A stretch of DNA of 64,000 bases from Fibrivirga algicola (GTDB taxonomy: Bacteria > Bacteroidota > Bacteroidia > Cytophagales > Spirosomataceae): NCBI RefSeq assembly GCF_011742925.1, contig NZ_WAEL01000005.1:1-64000 (forward strand). Reading direction: 5' to 3'. Positions 1-8,237 of this stretch are shown here, one piece after another. A program made the translations under genes and the position numbers. A model generated the notes under the pieces. It saw only the letters and a program-made list of their open reading frames with translations. It did not search any database and was not told where the DNA came from. The first letter of the stretch is position 1. Each line of letters opens with the position of its first letter.

Positions 1-47
1 CGGAATCCGCCAAAGCAAGCGGTGACGTTTTAGTACGACATAGCGAC

Positions 48-866
48 TTAAAGAAGCACTTGTTCTTGTGGACAGAAATACGTGGTTCGCCCGCCTACCT
101 CAGTTATTTGAATGGCTGTTCCGCATCGTGGACAGTACTTGTAAGCTTCTGGGTCTTCGTAAGGTGACGTATCCCATTGCCGGGCATGAATCAGGAAGGA
201 AGGGGGAAAGTCTTTATAATTAGCTTCGCAGCTGATAGCTGTATCAAGCACAAGGTGAATTGCATCGTGAATGGCTTGAACTGATTCAAGAGAAAGCTCA
301 GAGCTGATATTCGATGGATTCACTTTTGCCTGAAATAGAACTTCATCAACTATCCAATTTCCTAAGCCTGCTGTAGTAGCTTGATCCAATAAAACCGGCT
401 TCACTGGTGACCGCCGTTTTTTTAGCTTTTCAGCTAACGTAGCTACATCAATGGATAAAGCATCGGGTGCAATTTTCTTTAACTTTAGGTATTCATCAAT
501 ATCGGAGACAAGACCGACGCGTTCAAACTTCCGTGGGCATACAAAACCCAGACAGAATCCATTCTTAAAGTAAAAAACGATACGGGCGTGTCTGGGCCGA
601 TCAATTGAGTTGTGGTAGTAGACTAAATCCCCTGTCATGCCAAAATGCATTCGAACAATGACAGAGGGATCGTCTGTGTAGATAAACAGGTTTTTGCCAA
701 CTCGTTTGGTGCCCAGAAACCGCCGTCCGTGAAGGCTCTCTTGTAACGTGCTGAAATCCGTGGTGAGTAGCTTTTTGTCTTCTACAGTGATTGAGTCGAT
801 AGGTTGATCGAATGATGTGGCTTCTAGATAAAGCCGCCGCATCTCGACCTCTGGTAATTCGGGCAT
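48..866 (-). CDS. Fpg/Nei-family DNA glycosylase/AP lyase
   Basis: Base-excision repair enzyme that would remove oxidised bases and cut the abasic site. The mature N-terminus is PELPEVE, so Pro2 is the expected Schiff-base nucleophile and Glu3 the acid; RVGKNLF carries the conserved DNA-contacting Lys. The length (272 aa) is normal for the family. The C-terminal zinc-finger hairpin (CPRC near residue 245, then GRTTYFCPQEQ) keeps the DNA-contacting Arg, but only three of the four usual zinc cysteines are present: the expected final Cys is Glu in CPQEQ. Whether it is a true MutM or a paralogue with other substrates cannot be told from sequence alone. It is divergent from the tRNA/trp transcript. 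Confidence 0.9.
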   Translation of the reverse strand: MPELPEVEMRRLYLEATSFDQPIDSITVEDKKLLTTDFSTLQESLHGRRFLGTKRVGKNLFIYTDDPSVIVRMHFGMTGDLVYYHNSIDRPRHARIVFYFKNGFCLGFVCPRKFERVGLVSDIDEYLKLKKIAPDALSIDVATLAEKLKKRRSPVKPVLLDQATTAGLGNWIVDEVLFQAKVNPSNISSELSLESVQAIHDAIHLVLDTAISCEANYKDFPPSFLIHARQWDTSPYEDPEAYKYCPRCGTAIQITEVGGRTTYFCPQEQVLL

Positions 867-935
867 ATGGAAGTGATAAATGTCAGTTATATAACGAATC
901 TGTTGCTGTTTGTTCGTAAAAATTTACAGCTACCG

Positions 936-965
936 TTTCAAAATCAGACTGAATAACTATTTTTG
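936..965 (+). promoter_or_regulatory. promoter of the tRNA-like/trp leader transcript
   Basis: TATTTTTG at 958-965 is an exact match to the Bacteroidota -7 box TAnnTTTG. A weak -33 element (TTTC, 936-939) lies 18 nt upstream. The predicted start is near 972, just before the tRNA-like sequence at 976. Only 19 nt separate that sequence from the trp leader peptide, so this is the most likely promoter for the whole trp operon. Confidence 0.6.
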
Positions 966-975
966 TGCTCCGGAT

Positions 976-1065
976 CGGGGTGTAGCGCAGCTTAGTAGCG
1001 AGCTACGTTCGGGACGTAAAGGTCGTGGACGGTCCGCCGCAGCGGTTCGAATCCCACCACCCCGA
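976..1065 (+). tRNA. tRNA-Pro(CGG)-like gene with T-arm insertion, probably degenerate
   Basis: The 7-bp acceptor stem (976-982 with 1058-1064) is perfect, the discriminator is A1065, the T loop TTCGAAT (1046-1052) is intact, and the anticodon loop TTCGGGA (1008-1014) gives anticodon CGG for Pro. Several features argue against a normal tRNA. G18 is replaced by A (A994). The 10-25 pair is G-A (985/1001) and the 27-43 pair is C-A (1003/1019). The T stem GTGGG is split after GTGG (1025-1028) by about 16 nt (1029-1044). The inserted segment can fold into its own hairpin (CCGC 1034-1037 with GCGG 1042-1045). It lies between the promoter and the trp leader, so it forms the 5' end of the trp transcript unless it is processed away. 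It could be a pseudogene or a leader-RNA element. Confidence 0.65.
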
Positions 1066-1084
1066 TACTGTTGAAAAAAAGAAC

Positions 1085-1138
1085 ATGAACCAGATTACGA
1101 ACAAAGCATGGTGGTGGCACTTTTCCTGCAAAGGATGA
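1085..1138 (+). CDS. trpL: trp operon leader peptide (attenuator)
   Basis: A 17-codon reading frame, MNQITNKAWWWHFSCKG, with three consecutive TGG Trp codons at 1109-1117 and stop TGA at 1136-1138. It sits 47 nt before a strong Rho-independent terminator and 102 nt before trpE. This is the classic attenuator layout: ribosome stalling at the Trp codons when charged tRNA-Trp is scarce would favour the antiterminator. It was recognised from the codon run and the RNA structures, not from similarity to a known leader. Confidence 0.85.
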   Translation: MNQITNKAWWWHFSCKG

Positions 1139-1207
1139 GGGTTGCCCTGTTGTGTTTTGTATAACACTATATCAAAAGGCTCACCGTCATCCCGGTGAGC
1201 CTTTTTT
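1133..1207 (+). promoter_or_regulatory. trp attenuator: antiterminator and terminator
   Basis: The terminator stem is 1176-1186 with 1193-1203, followed by a T run (1202-1207). The alternative antiterminator pairs GGATGA (1133-1138, overlapping the leader stop codon) with TCATCC (1187-1192), and GGT (1140-1142) with ACC (1183-1185). The two structures are mutually exclusive because both use 1183-1192. A small hairpin TCCT-GCAA-AGGA (1124-1135) could act as the pause structure. This explains tryptophan-responsive control without any visible TrpR operator. Confidence 0.8.
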
Positions 1208-1240
1208 ATTGTCCGAACTTCCGTCTAACGCCTTTCTACA

Positions 1241-2680
1241 ATGACTATTTCGCCTCAAACCAGTCAACAGTATGCTGTTCACACCACGCATCGGCGCATG
1301 CTGGCTGACATCATCACGCCAGTAAGCAGCTATTTACGCATTCGAGATAAGTATCCTAATAGTATTTTGCTCGAAAGTGCCGACTACCACGGCAACGATA
1401 ACAGCTTTTCATATATCGCATTTGACCCTGTTGCGCGGTTTACATACGATGAAGGCATTATTAGCACGGTGTTGCCTGGGAAGGAAGAAACACGTAGAAC
1501 AGCTAATCCAGATGAGTTGATGCCTGCGTTACGTGTCTTTAAAGACCAGTTCGCAGCTCCGTCGTCGGGCTTTCCGTTCATCTCGAATGGCTTATTCGGT
1601 TACTTTGGTTTTCCGGCTGTTGAAGGATTTGAAGATATTCATTTGACAGCCCCGGTTCCAGAGGAGAATCATATTCCAGCAGCAGTCTTTCAGGTGTATA
1701 AGTACGTCGTGGCGATCAACCATTTTAAAGATGAACTACACCTGTTCGAGCATCAATACCTTCAAGAAGGTGAGGAACCTGCTGAAAGTCGAATTGACGA
1801 AGTCACCGCTTTTCTAACGAGTCGTAATTACGCGCTCTATTCATTTACAACGATGGGCGACGAAACCTCTAACTTTAGCGACGATGCGTTTCGGGGTGTT
1901 ATTCAGCATGGCATTGATCACTGTCGCCGGGGCGATGTATTCCAGATCGTGTTGTCAAGGCGGTTTCAGACACCATTCAGAGGCGATGAATTTAATGTAT
2001 ACCGGGCATTGCGGTCATTGAATCCGTCGCCTTATCTGTTCTACTTCGACTATGGCAATTTTAAGCTGTTCGGCTCATCGCCTGAGTCACAAATTGTGGT
2101 GAAAAAGGGAGAGGCTACTATCTACCCGATTGCAGGTACGTTCCGCCGAACAGGTGATGATGCAAAGGATGCTGAGTTGGCCCAAAAGCTATACGATGAT
2201 CCGAAAGAATCAGCCGAGCACGTGATGTTGGTTGATCTGGCCCGGAATGATCTTAGCCGGAACTGTGATGTAGTGAAGGTAGAGACGTTCAAGGAAGTTC
2301 AGTATTACTCGCACGTTATCCATTTGGTGTCGAAGGTCGTTGGTCAGTTGAATGAAGGGGCCGATCCGTTACAGATCGTAGCCGAAACGTTTCCCGCAGG
2401 TACGTTGTCAGGGGCTCCGAAACATATGGCGATGAAGCTTATCGACCGCTACGAAAATCAGAGTAGGGGCTTCTATTCGGGCAGCATCGGCTACATGGGC
2501 TTCGACGGTGAGTTCAATCATGCTATTATGATTCGCACATTCATGAGCCAGAACAACTCGCTGTACTACCAGGCCGGAGCTGGTATCGTAGCCAAGTCGA
2601 TAGTGGATAGCGAATTACAGGAAGTGCATAATAAACTGGCTGCTTTGCGCTCGGCAATCAAGCAGGCAGAGACGCTTTAA
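1241..2680 (+). CDS. trpE: anthranilate synthase component I
   Basis: Converts chorismate plus ammonia or glutamine nitrogen to anthranilate, the committed step of tryptophan synthesis, as a complex with TrpG. It is 479 aa, normal for TrpE. The N-terminal LLES motif (residues 43-46) is the Trp feedback-inhibition site. The C-terminal chorismate-binding region has GSSPESQIV, PIAGTFRRTGD and PAGTLSGAPK, with the catalytic residues of the family. It is the first structural gene after the attenuator; trpG follows after 27 nt. Confidence 0.97.
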   Translation: MTISPQTSQQYAVHTTHRRMLADIITPVSSYLRIRDKYPNSILLESADYHGNDNSFSYIAFDPVARFTYDEGIISTVLPGKEETRRTANPDELMPALRVFKDQFAAPSSGFPFISNGLFGYFGFPAVEGFEDIHLTAPVPEENHIPAAVFQVYKYVVAINHFKDELHLFEHQYLQEGEEPAESRIDEVTAFLTSRNYALYSFTTMGDETSNFSDDAFRGVIQHGIDHCRRGDVFQIVLSRRFQTPFRGDEFNVYRALRSLNPSPYLFYFDYGNFKLFGSSPESQIVVKKGEATIYPIAGTFRRTGDDAKDAELAQKLYDDPKESAEHVMLVDLARNDLSRNCDVVKVETFKEVQYYSHVIHLVSKVVGQLNEGADPLQIVAETFPAGTLSGAPKHMAMKLIDRYENQSRGFYSGSIGYMGFDGEFNHAIMIRTFMSQNNSLYYQAGAGIVAKSIVDSELQEVHNKLAALRSAIKQAETL

Positions 2681-2707
2681 TCAACAGGTACAATTGATCA
2701 GGAAGTC

Positions 2708-3274
2708 ATGAAAATTCTCGTTTTAGATAATTACGATTCGTTTACCTACAACCTCGTCTACATCTTGCGCGAGTTAGGCCACCGCCCCGATGTGATTCGG
2801 AATGATAAGTTGACAGTCGAGGAGGCTGGTAAATATGATAAGATCTTACTGTCGCCAGGGCCGGGTATACCCGATGAGGCTGGGATTTTGAAGCCCCTGA
2901 TTGATGAATACAGCGCAACTAAGTCCATTATGGGCGTATGCCTGGGCCATCAGGCAATCGGTGAGGTATTTGGCGCAACACTCGAAAACCTGGGTGATGT
3001 ATTACACGGAGTTGCGCACTCGGCCTATGTATTGGATCGAGATGAACTTCTATTTAATCAACTACCCGATGATATGAAGGTGGGCCGGTATCATTCGTGG
3101 TCAGTGGTGCGTGATTCGTTGCCTGAAGAACTGCTAGTTACTGCCGAAGATGAAGATGGTCGGGTGATGGGGTTGCGTCACGCTCGGTACGACGTTCGGG
3201 GCGTGCAGTTTCACCCGGAGTCGGTACTGACCGTTGGCGGCGTGCAAATGATGAAAAACTGGCTGGATAGCTAA
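2708..3274 (+). CDS. trpG: anthranilate synthase component II (glutamine amidotransferase)
   Basis: Class I glutamine amidotransferase that delivers ammonia to TrpE. It has the oxyanion GPGIP motif, the nucleophile Cys78 in GVCLGHQ, and the His169/Glu171 dyad in QFHPES. At 188 aa it is a stand-alone TrpG, not fused to TrpD. The 122-nt gap to trpD holds an imperfect inverted repeat (GAGTGA near 3276 with TCACTC near 3330) that could slow decay of the message or partly terminate it; I see no promoter in the gap. Confidence 0.96.
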   Translation: MKILVLDNYDSFTYNLVYILRELGHRPDVIRNDKLTVEEAGKYDKILLSPGPGIPDEAGILKPLIDEYSATKSIMGVCLGHQAIGEVFGATLENLGDVLHGVAHSAYVLDRDELLFNQLPDDMKVGRYHSWSVVRDSLPEELLVTAEDEDGRVMGLRHARYDVRGVQFHPESVLTVGGVQMMKNWLDS

Positions 3275-3396
3275 AGAGTGAGTGATTAAGTAAAGAGAGC
3301 TGCCTGGCATTTTAGGGCATCTTTTCATTCACTCTGTTTACGATTTAGTCTTTTCTTCAGTCTGTACCTCTATCACCCGTTGCTTCTTTTACCCTT

Positions 3397-4383
3397 ATGA
3401 AAGCAATCCTGAATCACCTGTTTGAGTACAAAACGCTGACCACTCAACAGGCCAAAGAAGTATTATTAGGTATTACGCAAGGCCAGTATAATCAGTCGCA
3501 GGTAGCGGCGTTTATGACCGTCTACATGATGCGGAGCATCCGTGTAGAGGAACTGGCAGGTTTTCGCGATGCTATGCTGGAATTGTGCCTACCGATTGAT
3601 CTGGCCGACTATGACGCTATGGACGTGTGTGGTACTGGTGGCGATGGTAAAGACACGTTCAATATGTCTACACTGTCTGCATTTGTCGTTGCCGGAGCAG
3701 GGCAACGGGTGGCCAAACACGGTAATCATGGCGTATCGTCGCTGACTGGTTCGAGCACTGTGATGGAGCGGCTGGGCTATAAGTTCACCAACGATATCGG
3801 CGAATTGAACCGGAAGATGGAAACGGCTGGCATCTGTTTCCTGCATGCCCCCTTATTTCACCCGGCTATGAAAAATGTGGCGCCCATCCGAAAAGAATTA
3901 GGCGTAAAAACTTTCTTCAATGTACTCGGGCCAATGGTGAATCCGGCAAGGCCTCAAAAGCAGCTTGTAGGGGTTTTTAGCCTTGAATTGGCCCGCCTTT
4001 ATGCGTACCTTTATCAGCAGACAGACAAGCAGTTTATGGTCGTTCATTCGCTTGATGGGTACGATGAAGTGTCGCTTACCGGCCCCTTTAAAGCAATCAC
4101 GAACAAGACAGAGCTCATGCTGAATCCAGCAGATATAGGGCTTCAACGGCTCACACCAGAATCGTTATCGGGTGGTAAAACAGCAGAAGATTCAGCCCGC
4201 ATATTTATGAATGTGCTGAACAATGAAGCAACCCCCGCGCAGACCCAGGCCGTACTGGCTAATGCGGCTATGGCGCTGATGGCCGCAGGCCGGGCTACAA
4301 CCAGTGAAGAGGCTGTGGCTCAGGCGCGCGAATCGTTGGCAAGTGGCCGGGCAAGGCAGTCTTTCGACAAATTGATGAAATAA
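3397..4383 (+). CDS. trpD: anthranilate phosphoribosyltransferase
   Basis: Transfers phosphoribose from PRPP to anthranilate. It is 328 aa, usual for the family. The signature VCGTGGDGKDTFNMST lies near residues 75-90 (PRPP/Mg binding), and KHGNHGVSSLTGSST follows. The N-terminal helical domain characteristic of the nucleoside phosphorylase-III fold precedes them. It is the third gene of the trp operon, followed by a 116-nt spacer before trpC in which I see no regulatory element. Confidence 0.97.
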   Translation: MKAILNHLFEYKTLTTQQAKEVLLGITQGQYNQSQVAAFMTVYMMRSIRVEELAGFRDAMLELCLPIDLADYDAMDVCGTGGDGKDTFNMSTLSAFVVAGAGQRVAKHGNHGVSSLTGSSTVMERLGYKFTNDIGELNRKMETAGICFLHAPLFHPAMKNVAPIRKELGVKTFFNVLGPMVNPARPQKQLVGVFSLELARLYAYLYQQTDKQFMVVHSLDGYDEVSLTGPFKAITNKTELMLNPADIGLQRLTPESLSGGKTAEDSARIFMNVLNNEATPAQTQAVLANAAMALMAAGRATTSEEAVAQARESLASGRARQSFDKLMK

Positions 4384-4499
4384 GTTTTACCCCAACCTTC
4401 GAAGAGCTAAAGCTTCACGGCAGCATCCTGCAGTGCAGTAGTCTTCTTTAGGGCGACCGCCGTTACGGGTTAAGGTATAAGCTAGTAAATGACCACTTA

Positions 4500-5327
4500 A
4501 TGACTATTCTGGATACGATAGTTGCCCGTAAATGGGAGGAAATTGCCGAGCGAAAAGCAGCGGTTTCAGACAGTGAACTACGTGCTATGCCACTTTTTGG
4601 TCGCTCAGTAAACTCAGCGCGGGCATCGATTTTGGCGGCAGGATCAACCGGCATCATCTCGGAATTCAAGCGTAAATCACCGTCGAAAGGAATTATAAAT
4701 GACCGGGTCGATGTAGCTGAAACGACGCGTGGGTACGTTGCTGCGGGCGCGGCTGTGTTATCGGTGTTAACCGACGAGCCATTTTTCGGAGGTACCCCCG
4801 CCGATTTACAGGCAGCGCGTGTCGCTAATCCGCAAACGCCAATCTTGCGAAAAGACTTCGTCGTCGACGCATATCAATTGCTGGAAGCCAAAGCATGGGG
4901 AGCTGATCTGGTCTTGCTTATTGCATCATGTCTCACTCCCGAGCAGGTGCGTTCGCTGAGTGCCTATGCGCACGAGCTTGGCATGGAAGTGTTGCTGGAA
5001 GTGCATGATGCTGATGAGCTACAGCGTTCTTTATGCGACACCGTTGATCTGGTTGGCGTGAACAACCGCAATCTGAAAACCTTTGTCACAGATATTAATA
5101 CATCGGTTCAGTTGGCTAGGTTGATTCCCGACCAGTTTGTGAAAGTGACTGAAAGTGGGTTGCACGAAGCCAGCACTATGGTGCGGCTACACGAAGCCGG
5201 TTATCAGGCATTTCTCATTGGAGAGGCGTTTATGAAAACGGATGATCCCGCTACAGCTTTAGGTCATTTAGTGACCGATTATAGAGAACAACTTGTTACG
5301 TCTAAAACCATTCATCAAATCGTATGA
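4500..5327 (+). CDS. trpC: indole-3-glycerol phosphate synthase
   Basis: Closes the indole ring from CdRP. It is a TIM barrel of 275 aa with ISEFKRKSPSKG (catalytic Lys), ILRKDFVVD (second catalytic Lys), GVNNRNLKTF and TESGL motifs. It overlaps trpF by 4 nt (ATGA at 5324-5327), typical of translational coupling. The two enzymes are separate here, unlike the fused TrpCF of enterobacteria. Confidence 0.97.
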   Translation: MTILDTIVARKWEEIAERKAAVSDSELRAMPLFGRSVNSARASILAAGSTGIISEFKRKSPSKGIINDRVDVAETTRGYVAAGAAVLSVLTDEPFFGGTPADLQAARVANPQTPILRKDFVVDAYQLLEAKAWGADLVLLIASCLTPEQVRSLSAYAHELGMEVLLEVHDADELQRSLCDTVDLVGVNNRNLKTFVTDINTSVQLARLIPDQFVKVTESGLHEASTMVRLHEAGYQAFLIGEAFMKTDDPATALGHLVTDYREQLVTSKTIHQIV

Positions 5328-5968
5328 AGATTAAAGTATGCGGCCTGCGCGACGCGGCCAATCTGGAGCAAGTGGCGGCTCTGAATCCGGATTTTGTCGG
5401 CTTTATCTTCTACGACCAATCGCCCCGGTTTGTGGGCGACGACCTGGATGCAGACGTGGTCAAATCGCTACCCCGGTCAATCCGGAAAGTGGGCGTATTT
5501 GTCAATGCGAATCCAGAGTACATTCTGCGATCTGTGAAAAAGTACGATTTACAGTACGTACAGCTTCACGGAAACGAGACGCCTGATTTTTGTCGGAGCC
5601 TGCAGAACAGAGGCATAAACATCATCAAAGCGTTTCGGGTCGATGGCTCGTTCAATTTCTCGATGGTAAACAATTATAAGGCGTACGCCGATCTGTTTCT
5701 GTTCGATGCCAAAGGTGATCAGCCCGGTGGCAACGGACATACCTTTGATTGGCGCGTGTTGACCAATTATGACAATGAGAAGCCATTCTTTATTAGCGGC
5801 GGTATTGGCCTCGAAAACCTTGACCAGCTAGAGCAGCTGAAAGGCATGAAGCTATATGGTGTCGACGTTAACAGCCAGGTCGAAGTATCGCCGGGCGTGA
5901 AAGATGTGGCAAAAGTAAAGGAACTTATAGACCGCCTGCGGCCTATCGAAGAAGAGGAAGAAGCGTAG
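5324..5968 (+). CDS. trpF: phosphoribosylanthranilate isomerase
   Basis: Amadori isomerase that acts between TrpD and TrpC in the pathway. It is 214 aa. MKIKVCGL at the N-terminus places the general base Cys; KAFRV, LFDAKG (catalytic Asp) and GVDVNSQVEVSPGVKD (phosphate binding) follow. The C-terminus is an acidic EEEEEA tail. The gene starts inside the end of trpC. Confidence 0.95.
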   Translation: MKIKVCGLRDAANLEQVAALNPDFVGFIFYDQSPRFVGDDLDADVVKSLPRSIRKVGVFVNANPEYILRSVKKYDLQYVQLHGNETPDFCRSLQNRGINIIKAFRVDGSFNFSMVNNYKAYADLFLFDAKGDQPGGNGHTFDWRVLTNYDNEKPFFISGGIGLENLDQLEQLKGMKLYGVDVNSQVEVSPGVKDVAKVKELIDRLRPIEEEEEA

Positions 5969-6034
5969 AGAGTAGTAGCATCACTAATGGGCGGATGGCC
6001 ACTTTATGGCTACGTCTGATAAAGTACTAATTTT

Positions 6035-7234
6035 ATGCAAACCACAGTTGAAACCCAGTCCCCATTCGAGGTAACCGATAAAGGCTTCTATGGCCATTTT
6101 GGGGGGGCGTTCATCCCCGAAATGTTGTACCCCAACGTAGAGGAGCTACGCCAGAACTACCTGAATATTATAGCCGATCCATCGTTTCAGGCTGAATTCT
6201 GGCAGCTGCTTACCGACTATGTAGGTCGCCCTACGCCTTTGTTTTTGGCCAAACGGCTATCGGCACAACTGGGGGCAACAATCTACCTGAAACGGGAGGA
6301 TCTTTGCCATACGGGTGCCCATAAGATCAACAACACCATCGGGCAGATTCTGGTGGCACAGCGGCTTGGTAAGAAACGCATCGTTGCCGAAACAGGCGCT
6401 GGTCAGCATGGTGTAGCTACGGCTACTGTTTGCGCCCTGATGGGTCTGGAATGCATTATTTACATGGGTTCGATCGATATCGAGCGGCAGAAGCCAAACG
6501 TTGACCGTATGCGGATGCTGGGCGCTGAGGTGCGTCCCGCCAAATCAGGTAGCCAAACATTGAAAGATGCAACCAACGAAGCAATGCGGCACTGGATCAA
6601 CAATCCGGTCGATACGCACTACATCATTGGCTCGGTGGTTGGGCCACACCCATACCCCGATATGGTAGCTCGTTTCCAGTCGGTAATTTCGGAAGAGATT
6701 CGGAAACAGCTATTAGAAAAAGAAGGCCGCGAAACGCCCGATTATGTGGTAGCCTGCGTGGGTGGTGGTAGCAATGCAGCTGGCGCATTCTTCCATTTCC
6801 TCGACGAGCCTCAGGTACGTCTGGTTGCCGCCGAAGCGGCTGGTCAAGGCGTGACAACTGGCCACTCAGCTGCTACAACGGCGTTGGGTAAGCCTGGGGT
6901 ATTACATGGTTCGCGTACGATCCTGATGCAAACGGAAGACGGGCAGGTAACTGAACCTTACTCAATTTCGGCAGGCTTAGACTACCCCGGCATTGGCCCG
7001 CTTCATGCTCACTTGTTCGATTCGGGACGGGGCTATTTTTACAGCGTTACCGACGACGATGCGCTGAAGGCCGGATTCAACCTCAGCAAGTTGGAAGGCA
7101 TTATTCCAGCCCTCGAAACTGCCCACGCGCTGTCGGTACTGAATGAGCTACCGTTGAAAAAAGACGATGTGGTCGTTGTCTGTCTATCAGGACGGGGCGA
7201 TAAAGATCTGAGCACCTATACAAAGTACTTATAA
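6035..7234 (+). CDS. trpB: tryptophan synthase beta chain
   Basis: PLP enzyme that joins indole and serine to form tryptophan. It is 399 aa. The PLP lysine is Lys97 in [17 protein letters not shown] and the phosphate-binding GGGSNAAG loop are present. It lies 66 nt after trpF. Sequence is full length with no sign of the TrpB2 subtype. Confidence 0.98.
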   Translation: MQTTVETQSPFEVTDKGFYGHFGGAFIPEMLYPNVEELRQNYLNIIADPSFQAEFWQLLTDYVGRPTPLFLAKRLSAQLGATIYLKREDLCHTGAHKINNTIGQILVAQRLGKKRIVAETGAGQHGVATATVCALMGLECIIYMGSIDIERQKPNVDRMRMLGAEVRPAKSGSQTLKDATNEAMRHWINNPVDTHYIIGSVVGPHPYPDMVARFQSVISEEIRKQLLEKEGRETPDYVVACVGGGSNAAGAFFHFLDEPQVRLVAAEAAGQGVTTGHSAATTALGKPGVLHGSRTILMQTEDGQVTEPYSISAGLDYPGIGPLHAHLFDSGRGYFYSVTDDDALKAGFNLSKLEGIIPALETAHALSVLNELPLKKDDVVVVCLSGRGDKDLSTYTKYL

Positions 7235-7245
7235 AGGAATTCCGG

Positions 7246-7335
7246 GTTTGATGTTTCGAGTTTGACGTTGCTCTGCTATGTCTGGATACGCTAGATCAGG
7301 GAAGCAATGTCAAACCCAGAAAATCAAACCTGAAA
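7246..7335. repeat. intra-operonic inverted repeat between trpB and trpA
   Basis: The 111-nt trpB-trpA gap carries GAGTTTGACGTTGCT near 7258 and AGCAATGTCAAAC near 7304, which can pair, and an outer GGGTTTGAT (about 7247) that can pair with ATCAAACC (about 7322). There is no T run, so it is more likely an RNA-stability or repeat element than a terminator. Confidence 0.5.
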
Positions 7336-7345
7336 CCTGTTCTCT

Positions 7346-8140
7346 ATGACCACTTCCACCATACAAAACCGCATCACCGACTTATTTGCGACGAAAAGCG
7401 ATCGGTTGCTTAATGTCTATTTCACGGCTGGTTTCCCCCAATTGAACGACACACGCACGGTGCTACGTGGCTTGCAACAGGCAGGCGTTGATCTGGTCGA
7501 AATCGGTATGCCGTATTCTGATCCGGTGGCCGACGGTGAGGTTATTCAGCAAAGCAATGGCGTTGCTCTCGACAACGGTATGACGCTGCGCGTCCTGTTT
7601 GAGCAACTAGCCGATTGCCGCCACGAGATTACGGTGCCATTGTTGTTAATGGGTTATATAAACCCGGTACTGCAGTTTGGTGTTGAGGCGTTTTGCCAAA
7701 AATGCCGGGAGGTAGGCGTCGACGGTGTGATCCTTCCCGACTTACCATTTGATTTATATGTGGCTGAATACAAAGACACGTTTGAACGGTACGGTATTCT
7801 GAACATATTTCTGATTACGCCACAAACAACAGACGAGCGCATCCGCTTTATCGACGAAGCATCGGAAGGGTTTATCTATATGGTGTCATCGGCGAGCATT
7901 ACCGGGTCTGTATCTGGTATCAGCGACACCATGAAAGCTTATTTTGAACGTGTAGCAACCATGAACCTGCGTAACCCACGGTTGATCGGTTTTGGGATCA
8001 ACAATCAGGAGACGTTTGATACGGCTAGTGAGCATGCCAACGGGGCTATCATTGGTAGTGCGTTTGTGAAGCATCTGGAAAAAAATGGGCCCGGTGCTGA
8101 AGGCATTGAAGCCTTCGTAAAAGCGGTAAGGCCAGCATAA
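7346..8140 (+). CDS. trpA: tryptophan synthase alpha chain
   Basis: Cleaves indole-3-glycerol phosphate to indole, which is channelled to TrpB. It is a TIM barrel of 264 aa. VEIGMPYSDPVADG contains the catalytic Glu, and ILPDLPF the second catalytic Asp. GFGINN is the phosphate-binding strand. It is the last gene of the operon; a terminator follows within 70 nt. Confidence 0.97.
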   Translation: MTTSTIQNRITDLFATKSDRLLNVYFTAGFPQLNDTRTVLRGLQQAGVDLVEIGMPYSDPVADGEVIQQSNGVALDNGMTLRVLFEQLADCRHEITVPLLLMGYINPVLQFGVEAFCQKCREVGVDGVILPDLPFDLYVAEYKDTFERYGILNIFLITPQTTDERIRFIDEASEGFIYMVSSASITGSVSGISDTMKAYFERVATMNLRNPRLIGFGINNQETFDTASEHANGAIIGSAFVKHLEKNGPGAEGIEAFVKAVRPA

Positions 8141-8165
8141 ATACAGTTGGCGTTGCGCCACATAG

Positions 8166-8209
8166 GCCGGTAACTGTTTGTGAACACGAGCAGCTACCGG
8201 CTTTTTTTT
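8166..8209 (+). terminator. trp operon terminator
   Basis: The stem GCCGGTA (8166-8172) pairs with TACCGGC (8195-8201), and CTG with CAG extends it inside a single mismatch. Eight Ts follow. It lies 26 nt after trpA. Confidence 0.8.
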
Positions 8210-8216
8210 ACATTTG
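8209..8216 (+). promoter_or_regulatory. -7 promoter box for the phosphodiesterase gene
   Basis: TACATTTG is an exact TAnnTTTG match that begins in the T run of the trp terminator. A start near 8223 would give a 15-nt leader before ATG 8238 and argues against the TTG at 8214 being the start codon. Confidence 0.5.
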
Positions 8217-8237
8217 AATTCACGAATCAACCGATGT

